The notes below the pieces were generated by a model. That model was not told the origin of the DNA and ran no database searches. It worked only from the letters and a program-made list of their open reading frames with translations. A program made the translations under genes and the position numbers. Below, piece by piece: positions 44,948 to 54,010 of a stretch of 64,000 bases of DNA. Numbering within the stretch: the first letter of the stretch is position 1; each line of letters begins with the position of its first letter. Source of the stretch: JASDSY01 sp041441465 (GTDB lineage Bacteria > Muiribacteriota > UBA9980); contig JASDSY010000032.1 of the NCBI GenBank assembly GCA_041441465.1, positions 1-64,000 of the forward strand, read 5' to 3'.

Positions 44948-45271
44948 ATGTCATTTCCACCGCCAGGTTTTGATTTTGAGATATTAGAATGCCCGAAATG
45001 CAAATTACCGGTAGACGAGAATGAATTATTCGTCGAATGTCCTAAATGCTTTGCAAAGCATCACAAAAGATGCGTTCACGAGGGCGTGAAGTGCGGAAAC
45101 AGCGAGTGCGATTATATTTTTCATTGGTCTGAAGAAGATGGAACTCTTATATTTCCGGAATATACCGGCCCGGAAAGACGTATTCAAAGCGAAGACCGCA
45201 GGAAAAACGTTTCCGCTCCGCCGGATGGTATCGAAAGAAGAACGGGTCCGAGAAGACGCTCTGATTTTTAA
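44948..45271 (+). CDS. Prokaryotic RING-like zinc-finger protein
   Basis: A 107-residue protein. Residues 15-54 have cross-brace spacing C15-x2-C18, C31-x2-C34, H38/H39, C42, C49-x4-C54, as in the Prok-RING_1 family. The C-terminal half is rich in Arg pairs (GPERR, EDRR, IERR, GPRRRSDF), a pattern also seen in some bacterial signalling proteins. GAGGAGG precedes the ATG. No transmembrane helix is visible. Two zinc ions are likely bound. A role in protein interaction is inferred and ubiquitin-like activity is not shown. Confidence 0.75.
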   Translation: MSFPPPGFDFEILECPKCKLPVDENELFVECPKCFAKHHKRCVHEGVKCGNSECDYIFHWSEEDGTLIFPEYTGPERRIQSEDRRKNVSAPPDGIERRTGPRRRSDF

Positions 45272-45410
45272 ATATCTGTAAAATTATTATCATATTTAAT
45301 ATTAACAGTATTTAAGCTGTAATTAACTTAGGTTTTTTATTTGACAATTAATTCATAAAGTGAGCAATTATTCATTTTATGATTAATTGTTTATTTGAAA
45401 TATTTTCGTT

Positions 45411-45656
45411 TTAATTTTCTAAATGGCTGTCAATGTGGCCTGAAATTTTATATAAATATTTTCTTGACGAAGAATTCTCGGCTTGGTCAGTGAAATTTTC
45501 TTGACGATTGAATTCGTAGATATACACTTCGGTATTTGTTATGTTATTTTGATCCGTAGATTTTACCGATGGAACGCTGATTACTATATTGGGCTCGTGA
45601 TTTAGTTTTTTTAATAAATCAATTTTTTTGCAATAAACTGATTGTTTTTGAATCAT
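45411..45656 (-). CDS. Small hypothetical protein
   Basis: An 81-residue protein supported by an excellent AAGGAGG, 8 nt before the ATG on the minus strand. It has no recognised family, no signal peptide and no membrane helix. The middle (VISVPSVKSTDQ, then EVYIYEFNRQ) looks like beta strands, and a Tyr-rich strand follows. It is divergent from the TPR/cyclase operon across a 298-bp gap with operator-like repeats. Confidence 0.6.
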   Translation of the reverse strand: MIQKQSVYCKKIDLLKKLNHEPNIVISVPSVKSTDQNNITNTEVYIYEFNRQENFTDQAENSSSRKYLYKISGHIDSHLEN

Positions 45657-45765
45657 AAAAAGACCCTCCTTGAATATTTATAAATTAAGTAACAAAATTC
45701 ATGCCAATATTAAAATTAAAAAAAGCTTGAATACATTTAAAAATAATTAATAATTAAAATATTTT

Positions 45766-45831
45766 GTCTCAAAATGATATTTTTATGTCTTAATTTGAGA
45801 CTATTTAATCTTTATCTGTATCAAATTGAGA
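45766..45831. promoter_or_regulatory. Operator-like inverted repeats in a divergent gap
   Basis: GTCTCAAA (45766-45773) and TTTGAGAC (45794-45801) are perfect reverse complements. A third related half, TCAAATTGAGA, lies at 45821-45831. They sit between the divergent genes at 45656 and 45955, upstream of the plus-strand -35. The rest of the 45657-45954 gap is AT-rich without other features apart from the promoter. Confidence 0.45.
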
Positions 45832-45888
45832 TAAAGGTTTTTACGCTTAGAATTTTATCTGTTAAATGATAATATTGTTCATTAATTT

Positions 45889-45917
45889 TTGACTTTTTTT
45901 TCTTATTGTGATAAAAT
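45889..45917 (+). promoter_or_regulatory. Promoter for the TPR/cyclase operon (extended -10)
   Basis: TTGACT at 45889-45894, a 17-bp spacer and TAAAAT at 45912-45917, with TGA directly before the -10. Confidence 0.75.
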
Positions 45918-45954
45918 ATAAAAAAATTTTTAAAGGCGAATTGATGTAAAAATT

Positions 45955-48189
45955 ATGAATAAATTTTATATGACCGTAAAAATAGTCAATATTAGAATAT
46001 TATTGTTTTTAGTCATTGGATTGTTATTTTTAATGTCACCCTTTAGTTTGATTAATAATGGCGCAGCATATGCGCAGGAAAGCTCTTCTGTTTCTGTTTT
46101 GCCTCTTTCTATCGGAGATACCGGCGCGCTTCTTGCTGAAGCTAAAAATGCTTTGGAGCAGCGTGATTACAACACTGCCATAAATCGTCTGGAGACTATC
46201 ATTGCTATGAGCGGCCAGGTCGATGATAATATCCGTGAAATGCTGTTGGCTGCTCTCGAAAAACAACTTGAAATTGAAGCGGCTAAAAAAAATTATAAAG
46301 ATGCAATATCTTTTAATTTAAAGATTATCAATCTTCAAAAAAGCTTTAATTTTGTCTGGCTGAACCGTCTGTTGAATTTGTACTTGATATCAGGAAATTA
46401 TCGTAAGGCGCACGAAGTCTGCGCTGAAATATTAAAAAAGCAGGATTTATTATCGCTTTCAAAAGAAAATCTTGCTCAAATTTACGGCAAATTGTCAGTT
46501 GTTTATTCTTCTTTTTTAGATGAAACCAAAACTTTTGAATCTATACTTACAGCTTTAAGCCTGGACGAGAATGTCAAAAACACATCCAGATATTTTGAAC
46601 TTATATTTCCTAAAAATCTAAAATACAAATCTATAATTGATTATTCGCTGGCTCTTGAATCGAAGAAGAAAAATAAGGAAGCATATATATTCGCTTTAAT
46701 TCATTCTAAAATTTCAGATGATAAAGCTTCATCTTCTGAGATTTTAAAGAGGTTGTTAGCCCAAAATCCTGAATTTAAGAAATATAACGATGAACTTTCC
46801 AAAGAAAAAGCAGCTCAGGCAGCGGCGGGGAGTTCGAATTCAGCCTCTGAAAACTCGAATTTTATGTTGTCTACTTCCGAAACCTCTATGGCGCTGCCTA
46901 ATGCTGACACGTCGTTAGTTTTAATTTCAAATGTTCCTTCTAAACTTGATAATGCAGAGCTTAACAAAACCAATATTCCTACAAAAACATTAAAAGATGT
47001 TTCCTCTGATTATATAGCTTTTTTTGAGCGCGGTGAAAATTTATTCAAGAATCAACGTTACGAGGATGCTGTTTCTGAATATGAAAGAGCTTTGAATTTA
47101 GCGCCCGAGAAGCATAAAAAAGAAATCGAGCGTAAAATTTTTTCAGCATATTGGCATTCCAAGGAAGAATATATAAAAATAGCTGTATATTCGACGATAT
47201 TGGCTTTTTTTATGGTGTTTTTTTATTATTATAATCCATTTAGCAGTTCTTCTAAAGAGCAATACGGGCTTATTAACGTTTCGAAAACTATGAAAAATGC
47301 TCTTTCGCTAATGGAAGAAAAAAAATATCAGAAAGCTATTTCTGAATTTGAGAAACTTTCCGACATGAAATTGTCAAATTCGGAAACGGTAATGCTCTTT
47401 TTGAATATGGGAATTGCTTTTTATAATCTCAATTCATATTCAAGCGCGCTTATGGCTTTAAGGAAAGTTTTGCAGTATGATTATGAAAATATCGATGCTT
47501 ATAAATTTTTAGGTAAAATCTACTTGAAAACAAAAGACAGGACCCATAAAGCGATGGAAGTGTTTAATTTTTTGATCGATAAAAAAATAGCCGATCTTGA
47601 AACAATGAAAATTGTTGCGGCTTATAATGCTCAGCAAAATCAGATAGATGAGAAAACAGTTCAGCTGGCTACGGATATTATTGCTGTTGAGCCCGATAAT
47701 GATATTGCCGGAAAGGCTGTCATTAAATATTTCAATAAAATAAAACGTTCCGACGATGAGGTATTAAAGTTCATCGAGCATTATACCGAGGTTTATCCGC
47801 GTGATATCGACTGCCGTATTATACTTCTTGAAGTTTTATACAGGCGTAAGGACTATAAACATATCATTAACGAATGTAATTTTCTTTTTACTTATACCAT
47901 TGATAATGTTTTAATTCATTCTATATTTATTGATTCCATTGTTAATCTTAATCAGCCAAAACTTTTAATTTCAGAATACGAAAGGCTTTTACATGAAAAT
48001 CCGGGTTCGATAATTACTAATTTTATATGTCAGTCATTGAAATCTATAATTATCGATAAAAAACGCATACCGCAGGTGGATTACTCTATTGCGGTAAGGG
48101 TTAATTTTAATGTATGTTCAAAATGCTTTCATTTGAATTTAAATGATTATAATAATTGCCAGAGGTGTGGAAATACATTACAAGTATGA
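45955..48189 (+). CDS. Exported/membrane TPR protein with C-terminal zinc ribbon
   Basis: A 744-residue protein. An N-terminal signal or anchor (about 10-40) is followed by a TPR-rich region to about residue 400. A second hydrophobic helix near 405-425 (ILAFFMVFFYYYNPF) comes next, then more TPR repeats (about 440-690). The C-terminus is a zinc ribbon, CSKC then CQRC. The two TPR parts are thus probably on opposite sides of the membrane, with the zinc ribbon in the cytoplasm. The stop codon overlaps the start of the cyclase (ATGA), so the pair is translationally coupled and may form a signalling unit. Confidence 0.75.
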   Translation: MNKFYMTVKIVNIRILLFLVIGLLFLMSPFSLINNGAAYAQESSSVSVLPLSIGDTGALLAEAKNALEQRDYNTAINRLETIIAMSGQVDDNIREMLLAALEKQLEIEAAKKNYKDAISFNLKIINLQKSFNFVWLNRLLNLYLISGNYRKAHEVCAEILKKQDLLSLSKENLAQIYGKLSVVYSSFLDETKTFESILTALSLDENVKNTSRYFELIFPKNLKYKSIIDYSLALESKKKNKEAYIFALIHSKISDDKASSSEILKRLLAQNPEFKKYNDELSKEKAAQAAAGSSNSASENSNFMLSTSETSMALPNADTSLVLISNVPSKLDNAELNKTNIPTKTLKDVSSDYIAFFERGENLFKNQRYEDAVSEYERALNLAPEKHKKEIERKIFSAYWHSKEEYIKIAVYSTILAFFMVFFYYYNPFSSSSKEQYGLINVSKTMKNALSLMEEKKYQKAISEFEKLSDMKLSNSETVMLFLNMGIAFYNLNSYSSALMALRKVLQYDYENIDAYKFLGKIYLKTKDRTHKAMEVFNFLIDKKIADLETMKIVAAYNAQQNQIDEKTVQLATDIIAVEPDNDIAGKAVIKYFNKIKRSDDEVLKFIEHYTEVYPRDIDCRIILLEVLYRRKDYKHIINECNFLFTYTIDNVLIHSIFIDSIVNLNQPKLLISEYERLLHENPGSIITNFICQSLKSIIIDKKRIPQVDYSIAVRVNFNVCSKCFHLNLNDYNNCQRCGNTLQV

Positions 48190-49580
48190 TTTCAATAAGC
48201 AGCTTATTAGCCATATTTTTAGTATTATTAATATTTGTTACACTTTTTCTGTTCAAGAAAAATTCTGAACAGGGAGTTTACATTTCTGATTTATTAAAAG
48301 AAAAGCAGAAAATGTATTCTGATATTTCAAAAATAAAGCATGACGCTCAGGAGCAGACAACTGAAATAATAACAAAGACGACCCAAAAAAATATTAAGCA
48401 GTCTACTTTGTTTTTGAAAATAAAAAAAATTGTTTCAAGTTTTGATCCCGATGAAATATGTAATAACGTATTCGATATATTAGTCAAAGAACTTGGCGTG
48501 ACTAAAGCCTGCATATTGCTTTTAAATGAACGAAAGCATGTATATACGGTTTTGTCATCTATAGGATTCATGGCTGACGAACAAAGCCGCATTGTGATCA
48601 GTCCTCATGAAAATAGTTTAATCGGTATGGCAATTCGTTCGAATCTTCTTGTCGATATCAAAACAATTGAAAGAGATCAGTCATTTCAAGCTTTAGTGCA
48701 TAAAGGCACATTGAAAACATTAATGGCCGCTCCGCTTCATCACAGTAAATCATCTGAAATAATGGCTGTTTTAAATATATGTGAAATGCAGAACGCATCA
48801 AATTATTCTACCGATGATAAACATCTTTTTAATATGGTCGCTTCACTTTTAGAAGTTGCATTTAATAATTCACTAATTTATGAAACGCAAATAGAAGAAA
48901 GCCAGAAAAATGTGGAGGAACGTGAAAAACTAAAGGATGTTTTCGGACGATATGTTTCTTCGCAAATTATAGACGAAATTTTGAAGAATGCTGATTCAAT
49001 TGAATTGGGCGGCGTTTCAAAGCAAGTTACAATTTTAGCGTCTGATATCAGAAGTTTTTCGACAATGTCGGAAGTATTTACGGCTCAGGAAATGGTTGCA
49101 ATGCTAAATGATTATTTTTCGGTCATGACTGAAATTGTTAATATCAATCATGGCTGCGTTGATAAATTTATCGGCGATGCTATGATGGTTCTTTTTGGCG
49201 CTCCATTAAAAACGCCTGATGATAATTTTAACGCTATAAGATGCGCGCTTGAAATGCAGGACGCGATAAAAATATTTGAAAATAAATGGCGTGAAATAAA
49301 AGGTAATGACCTTAATTTTAAAATAGGGATAGGTATTAATACAGGTGAAGTCATTATAGGAAATATAGGTTCATCGTCGAGAATGGAATATACCGCGATA
49401 GGCGATAATGTTAATGTCGCTTTCAGGCTGGAAGAAATCGCTCCGGGCGGGACTATCTTCATTACTGAATCGTTTTATAATGAGATAAAAGATAAAGTAA
49501 ATGTGAAAAAGCTGGATCCGGTAACTGTTAAAGGACGCACTAAATCAGTGCAAGTGTATGAGGTTTTGAGTTTAAAGTAA
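48186..49580 (+). CDS. GAF domain adenylate cyclase, membrane-anchored
   Basis: A 464-residue class III cyclase. An N-terminal membrane helix (residues 3-22) is followed by a short coiled coil, then a GAF domain (about 75-230), then a cyclase homology domain (about 270-460). Metal ligands D287 (ASDIRSF) and D331 (FIGDAMM), base-selecting K327 and D407 (YTAIGDN), and transition-state N410 and R414 are all present, so an active ATP cyclase is expected. A longer frame to TTG 48156 exists, but ATG 48186 gives the typical 4-nt overlap with the TPR gene. Confidence 0.9.
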   Translation: MISISSLLAIFLVLLIFVTLFLFKKNSEQGVYISDLLKEKQKMYSDISKIKHDAQEQTTEIITKTTQKNIKQSTLFLKIKKIVSSFDPDEICNNVFDILVKELGVTKACILLLNERKHVYTVLSSIGFMADEQSRIVISPHENSLIGMAIRSNLLVDIKTIERDQSFQALVHKGTLKTLMAAPLHHSKSSEIMAVLNICEMQNASNYSTDDKHLFNMVASLLEVAFNNSLIYETQIEESQKNVEEREKLKDVFGRYVSSQIIDEILKNADSIELGGVSKQVTILASDIRSFSTMSEVFTAQEMVAMLNDYFSVMTEIVNINHGCVDKFIGDAMMVLFGAPLKTPDDNFNAIRCALEMQDAIKIFENKWREIKGNDLNFKIGIGINTGEVIIGNIGSSSRMEYTAIGDNVNVAFRLEEIAPGGTIFITESFYNEIKDKVNVKKLDPVTVKGRTKSVQVYEVLSLK

Positions 49581-49668
49581 TTTATAAAGCCCGAGTGATG
49601 ATTTAATTAAATATTTATAAAATAGTTAATTAAATTAATTTTATCGAGCTAAAAGTGAGGTAAGTTTA

Positions 49669-50886
49669 ATGGAGAAAAAGTTAAGGTTGTCTGTAAGAGA
49701 TAAATATATGCAGGCATCACCGATCAGGAAATTAGTACCGTTGGCTAACGCTGCTAAAGAAAAAGGCATGACTGTTTATCATTTGAACATAGGTCAGCCT
49801 GATATTGAAACACCTGAAGAATTACTTAACGGTTTTAAAAAAATAACGACTAAAACAATCGCGTATTCGCCTTCGCAGGGTGAGAATAAATATCTTGACT
49901 CTCTTATAAAGTATTATGAAAAGGTAGGCGTCAAAGGCCTTAAAAGAAATGATATTCTTGTCACGATGGGCGGCTCCGAAGCTATATTATTCGCTATGAT
50001 GGCAATTTGTGACCCTGGTGACGAAATAATCGTATTTGAACCGTTTTATACAAATTATAACGGTTTTGCGGTTATGGCCAATGTTAAACTTGTGCCGGTT
50101 TTAACTCATGCCGAAGATGGTTTTCACCTGCCGGATAAATCAAAAATAGAAGAAAAAATTACTTCAAAAACGCGCGGCATATTACTGTGCAATCCTAATA
50201 ATCCGACTGGGACAGTTTATAGTCAAAAAGAACTTAAAATGATTGCGGATATATGCTTGAAGCATAATATTTTCTTTTTAGCCGATGAAGTTTATCGCGA
50301 ATTCATATATGACGGCGATAAATGCATGTCCGCTTTATGTTTAGAAGAAATATCCGACCGCGTAATAATGATGGATTCAATTTCGAAAAGATACAGTGCC
50401 TGCGGATTTAGAATGGGCTGCGTCGTTTCGAAAAATAATGAAATAATGAATCTGATTTTACGTTTTGCCCAGGCAAGGCTTTCATCGCCATATGTCGAGC
50501 AAATTGCAGCCGCTGAATCGTTATTCGTATCTGATAAGCATATGGCTGAAATGATAAATGAATATAAGGAACGTCGTGACATAGTATATAAAGCGCTTGT
50601 TAAAAATAAAAAAATAATATGTAAAGAACCGAAAGGCGCGTTTTATGTAATCGCGAAATTGCCTATTAAGGATTGCAATAAATTTGCGGCATGGCTTTTA
50701 ACTGACTTTAATTACAACAATAAAACGGTAATGGTAGCACCTGCTAATGGTTTTTACGCTACTCCAGGACATGGCGACGACGAGATCAGACTGGCTTATG
50801 TTATCAGCCGTGATCATTTAAAAGAAGCTATGGACATTCTTGCTATGGCAATTGAACAATATGAAAAAATTGAGAAAGGGTTATAA
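49669..50886 (+). CDS. Class I/II aminotransferase (aspartate aminotransferase-like)
   Basis: A 405-residue fold type I PLP aminotransferase. It has YHLNIGQPDIETP near the N-terminus, the NPNNPTGTVY loop, ADEVYREFIYDG, the PLP lysine K240 in DSISKRYSACGFRMG, and the substrate Arg region DDEIRLAYV. The pattern is closest to the subgroup that acts on aspartate or broad amino/keto acids. Substrate choice cannot be read from the sequence. GAGGT precedes the ATG. Confidence 0.88.
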   Translation: MEKKLRLSVRDKYMQASPIRKLVPLANAAKEKGMTVYHLNIGQPDIETPEELLNGFKKITTKTIAYSPSQGENKYLDSLIKYYEKVGVKGLKRNDILVTMGGSEAILFAMMAICDPGDEIIVFEPFYTNYNGFAVMANVKLVPVLTHAEDGFHLPDKSKIEEKITSKTRGILLCNPNNPTGTVYSQKELKMIADICLKHNIFFLADEVYREFIYDGDKCMSALCLEEISDRVIMMDSISKRYSACGFRMGCVVSKNNEIMNLILRFAQARLSSPYVEQIAAAESLFVSDKHMAEMINEYKERRDIVYKALVKNKKIICKEPKGAFYVIAKLPIKDCNKFAAWLLTDFNYNNKTVMVAPANGFYATPGHGDDEIRLAYVISRDHLKEAMDILAMAIEQYEKIEKGL

Positions 50887-50919
50887 AATTTTTAACCCGT
50901 TAGTTTTATTAAATAAAAT

Positions 50920-50972
50920 AAAAGCCGGAATGCCGTCGGAATTTTATAATTTTCCGGCCGGTTCCGGCTTTT
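50920..50972 (+). terminator. Inverted repeat after the aminotransferase gene
   Basis: AAAAGCCGGAA (50920-50930) and TTCCGGCTTTT (50962-50972) are perfect reverse complements. The right arm ends in TTTT, as in an intrinsic terminator. It overlaps the start region of the next gene, so read-through or a different role is possible. Confidence 0.55.
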
Positions 50973-51835
50973 CCATAAAAAAAAATTTAAACTATATATT
51001 TTTTTTAATTTTCATAATATTATCTTCGGCTCTGGCTTTTTATTCAGCAAATTATGAATTAGCGTTCGCCCAGGAAAAGTTTGAATTTGTTAAAGTCATA
51101 GGTATGGTCGCCGGTGAAAAAAATCAGAAGCCAGTTGCAGACTGTCTTGTAATTATTGGTTCAAAAACTGCCAGGACAAATGAAAATGGATTTTTTGAAA
51201 TTTCAAATATCATAAGCGGAGAATATTCGGTTAAAGCTGAGCATCCTCAGTACGCAGGTTATGTTGATATAAAAATTCTTGACCAGCCGATTAATGGTCT
51301 TAAAATATTGTTAAAGACTGAAAAAGCGGAAGAAACTCAAAAAGAGAAATTAAATAAAGAATATGATAAATTATGGGCGAAACTCATGAAGCTCAACAAA
51401 AAAGAGATTATTGTCGGCGAAGAAGCGGCGCCTGTCAAAAAAAAGTCGAGCGGATATTACAGTAAATACGGCCGTTCCTCCGGCGCGAATGAACCATCTT
51501 CGGGCTTTAAATATTCTAAAATAACGCCCGAGGAAAAAGAAAAATCAAGTTCACCTAAAATTGATACTAAAGGCGGCTTTAGCAAGCTTATTGGACGTGT
51601 TTATGAGTCGAACGGCAGTCAGATAGAGACCGAAGCAAGAATAAGTTTCGGCCCTCAAACAATTAAAACGAGCGAATTTGGCGCTTTCGAGATTGAAAAT
51701 GTGCCGGCCGGAGTTTATTCGGTGACAATACGCGCTAAAGGATATATAACTAAAGTATATGAAAAAGTCAAATTGAAAAATGGCATAAATAAATATGATT
51801 TCTATCTTACTAAATCTTCGTCTGGTTCGAAATAA
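50930..51835 (+). CDS. Exported protein with two carboxypeptidase-regulatory-like domains
   Basis: A protein of about 301 residues with a long signal region ending SANYELAFAQEK. Two carboxypeptidase-D regulatory-like beta-sandwich domains follow, one at about 58-125 (VIGMVAGEKNQKPVADCLV, then NENGFFEISNIISGEYSV), the other near the C-terminus (LIGRVYESNGSQIETEARIS, then GAFEIENVPAGVYSV). A low-complexity Ser/Lys linker lies between them. The start is uncertain. ATG 50930 has no clear ribosome-binding site and lies at the edge of a strong hairpin. The frame also stays open to 50840 inside the aminotransferase gene. A surface or envelope role is inferred. Confidence 0.65.
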   Translation: MPSEFYNFPAGSGFSIKKNLNYIFFLIFIILSSALAFYSANYELAFAQEKFEFVKVIGMVAGEKNQKPVADCLVIIGSKTARTNENGFFEISNIISGEYSVKAEHPQYAGYVDIKILDQPINGLKILLKTEKAEETQKEKLNKEYDKLWAKLMKLNKKEIIVGEEAAPVKKKSSGYYSKYGRSSGANEPSSGFKYSKITPEEKEKSSSPKIDTKGGFSKLIGRVYESNGSQIETEARISFGPQTIKTSEFGAFEIENVPAGVYSVTIRAKGYITKVYEKVKLKNGINKYDFYLTKSSSGSK

Positions 51836-51971
51836 ATAATCTTTTCATCTAACCTTTTTTTAGATTTGCATAGGTTATCTTAATTACCTTTTATTAATAA
51901 AAATAGTCAATTGTATTTGTAAATTTTAACTGCTAGAATTTTATATTTTGCAAATTTAAAAGAAGGAAAAT

Positions 51972-52013
51972 AAAAAAGGCTTATCATAAGTTGCCTTTTA
52001 ATAAGCCTTTTTT
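51972..52013. terminator. Bidirectional intrinsic terminator
   Basis: AAAAAAGGCTTAT and ATAAGCCTTTTTT form a 13-bp stem between convergent genes (51835 plus strand, 52041 minus strand), with A- and T-runs that serve both directions. Confidence 0.85.
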
Positions 52014-52040
52014 AGTAAATTTCAATAATTATTTTTTGTT

Positions 52041-53333
52041 TTACAGACTTGGACTGCCCCAATAATCTTCGTTTACATCGCTGCCGTGCGGATCATATGC
52101 TTCGTAATCATCTTCATTGCCGTGAAATTCAATCAACTTAGGCTCGGCGATTTTTATCATTTCATCCCAATTAAGTGCCTGGAATTTTAACGTCCTATAG
52201 TATAAATTAAAAATTGTTCTTGGGAAGAAAATTGCCATTCCTGATGAGTTAGACATTGCGGTGTTATTGAATGCATTTGTCATTATGCACTTTTGATAAG
52301 CCATTAAAACTTGCGTAGCCGCTTCTTTTATTTTGGCATTCTTACTGGTTTCATTTATCAGTTTCATGAAGTGACCTATGTCCATATTGTCGCGGTCATA
52401 ATATTTCTGGACCTGTTTATGCGCTTCCTGGAAAATTTTAATTTCTGATGCATCAGTCGTCATTGCTTCTTTTGCTGCTATCGCAAAAGCGTCAACAGCT
52501 TTAGCCAGCGTGTCTATTTCCTTGCAGTCAACTGTTGACATTGTCGCGTTATCTTTTTCACTTTTTTTATAGCTCTCATTATAAATTGAAGGAATCATTG
52601 TCGCAAATTCTTTTGCGTTTATTGAAGCGTTGCCAAATAACGGGCTGAATATATATTCATAAGGCCAGCCCGGACCCGGAACAACCTCTTCCGAGGAAAC
52701 TATATAACTTACAGAGTCTTTTATTTCATAGTCGACTTCAAGCATCTGCATAAGGCAGGCGTCAGTTCCGAAAATATCAAGAGGCTTGCCGATTAGCGCG
52801 GCAGCTTTGGCAAATACGCGGCCTAATTCCTTGGTTGAAATATAATGTTTCGACTGGTCATCGTAAGAAATTCCGCGCGTAATTTTTTTGTCGGTTTTGC
52901 GCCAGCCGGAACCATGATTTTGGATAATAAGCATATATTTTGCCGCAGGATAATTCGTGACTGACCAGGTTATGAATTCATCTAAAACTTTAGGATGTCC
53001 CATGTCGAGTTCACCGAGTTCGGCTAATTTATTTGAGCAAAAACCCCAGTCGTCAGGTTTATTTGCCATTGAACGCGGGCTCACCTGATAACGGCGGGCA
53101 GGTTTATTCAGCCTGTCGATTTCGACAAGCACATTGACGTCATCTGACGTGCCGGCAGTTTCCATTTCTTTAAGGTCATTGCAAAGGTCGGTATCGAGAT
53201 TGTTGTCTGCGTTTGAAAATACCATGACCGTCCATTTCTTTTTGGCCGTTTTATCCGCAGCATTTACGGTTGACGGCATTGCCAATACCAGCGTAAATGT
53301 AATCGCCACTAATAGAAACATGCATTTTTTCAT
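52041..53333 (-). CDS. Clostripain-family (C11) cysteine protease, secreted
   Basis: A 430-residue protein with a signal peptide ending near VNAAD (residue 26) and a C11 caspase-fold domain. The catalytic H140 is in IIQNHGSGWR and C193 is in GTDACLMQ. The opening strand KKWTVMVFSNADNNLD is typical of the family. C11 enzymes usually cut after Arg or Lys and often self-activate. The C-terminal part (300-420) is the usual helical region. The tail is rich in Asp, Glu and Tyr. It has its own promoter (53413-53441). Confidence 0.88.
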   Translation of the reverse strand: MKKCMFLLVAITFTLVLAMPSTVNAADKTAKKKWTVMVFSNADNNLDTDLCNDLKEMETAGTSDDVNVLVEIDRLNKPARRYQVSPRSMANKPDDWGFCSNKLAELGELDMGHPKVLDEFITWSVTNYPAAKYMLIIQNHGSGWRKTDKKITRGISYDDQSKHYISTKELGRVFAKAAALIGKPLDIFGTDACLMQMLEVDYEIKDSVSYIVSSEEVVPGPGWPYEYIFSPLFGNASINAKEFATMIPSIYNESYKKSEKDNATMSTVDCKEIDTLAKAVDAFAIAAKEAMTTDASEIKIFQEAHKQVQKYYDRDNMDIGHFMKLINETSKNAKIKEAATQVLMAYQKCIMTNAFNNTAMSNSSGMAIFFPRTIFNLYYRTLKFQALNWDEMIKIAEPKLIEFHGNEDDYEAYDPHGSDVNEDYWGSPSL

Positions 53334-53412
53334 TTTACCAGCTCCTGAAGTATTTAATATAATTGATATTAGTTAAGTGTTACTTAATTATTTTTAAAAT
53401 TTATTATACTTA

Positions 53413-53441
53413 ATTTTATCAGAGAAACGCCAATTAATCAA
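53413..53441 (-). promoter_or_regulatory. Promoter for the clostripain-like gene (extended -10)
   Basis: On the minus strand: TTGATT at 53441-53436, a 17-bp spacer and TAAAAT at 53418-53413, with TGA immediately before the -10. Confidence 0.7.
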
Positions 53442-53577
53442 TAAATATTATTAAAATATAAGATTTGTTCTATTTAGTGAATAGTTTTATGGTTTTAATT
53501 TTAATAATGTCCAAAATTAAAATGGCTCCTTTATGAGCAACCAAGTTAAAAATAAAGCGATATTATATTTTTTTACT

Positions 53578-53727
53578 TAAGTTTCGCACCTTAAAAATGT
53601 CTGTAAATAATGATTTTAAAAATTAATAAGATTTTGTTTTTAGTATTTGACTTCAAAAATAGTCGTAAATATGTTGGTTAAAAAATATGGATTGATGTAA
53701 TAATACTGGTTTTGCTATGCTAAACTT
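53578..53727 (+). promoter_or_regulatory. Duplicated promoter-leader cassette, copy A (cstA)
   Basis: An imperfect direct repeat of 55495-55632. The conserved parts are TTAAGTTTC plus ACC, TTGACT (53647-53652), TATGTT (53670-53675) after a 17-bp spacer, an AAAAAATATG block, and CTGGTTTTGCTATGC starting 31 bp after the -10. The spacer itself is not conserved between copies, as expected for true -35 and -10 elements. Predicted start of transcription is near 53682, about 330 nt before the cstA ATG. The other parts of the 53334-54010 gap are AT-rich with no further feature seen. Confidence 0.7.
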
Positions 53728-54010
53728 AAGTTTTTTATAAAAGTGCCTGTGCAATAATAAGAAAAAACAGCCAAAATCTTTAAATTATTATATATTAAAC
53801 AATGCAAACGACAGTTTTCGTGGTAATAAAAATATTTTCCAGAAAAAAATTTATTTATCTATCATGCCTGCTTAAAAAAAATTAATTTTTTAAAATTAAA
53901 TAATTTCTTGATTTTCAGGTAATTTATGATGTAAAATTCTCTGATAAATGTAAAAAACAATGATAAAAATGCATTTTATGGCAGATGGAAATTTTAAAGG
54001 AGCAGTTGGC

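Noticed and set aside
48186..49580. Pycsar pyrimidine cyclase partner for the PycTM-like gene
   Set aside because: It has the Lys and Asp typical of adenylate cyclases plus a GAF domain, and it is coupled to a TPR gene, not to the PycTM-like gene.
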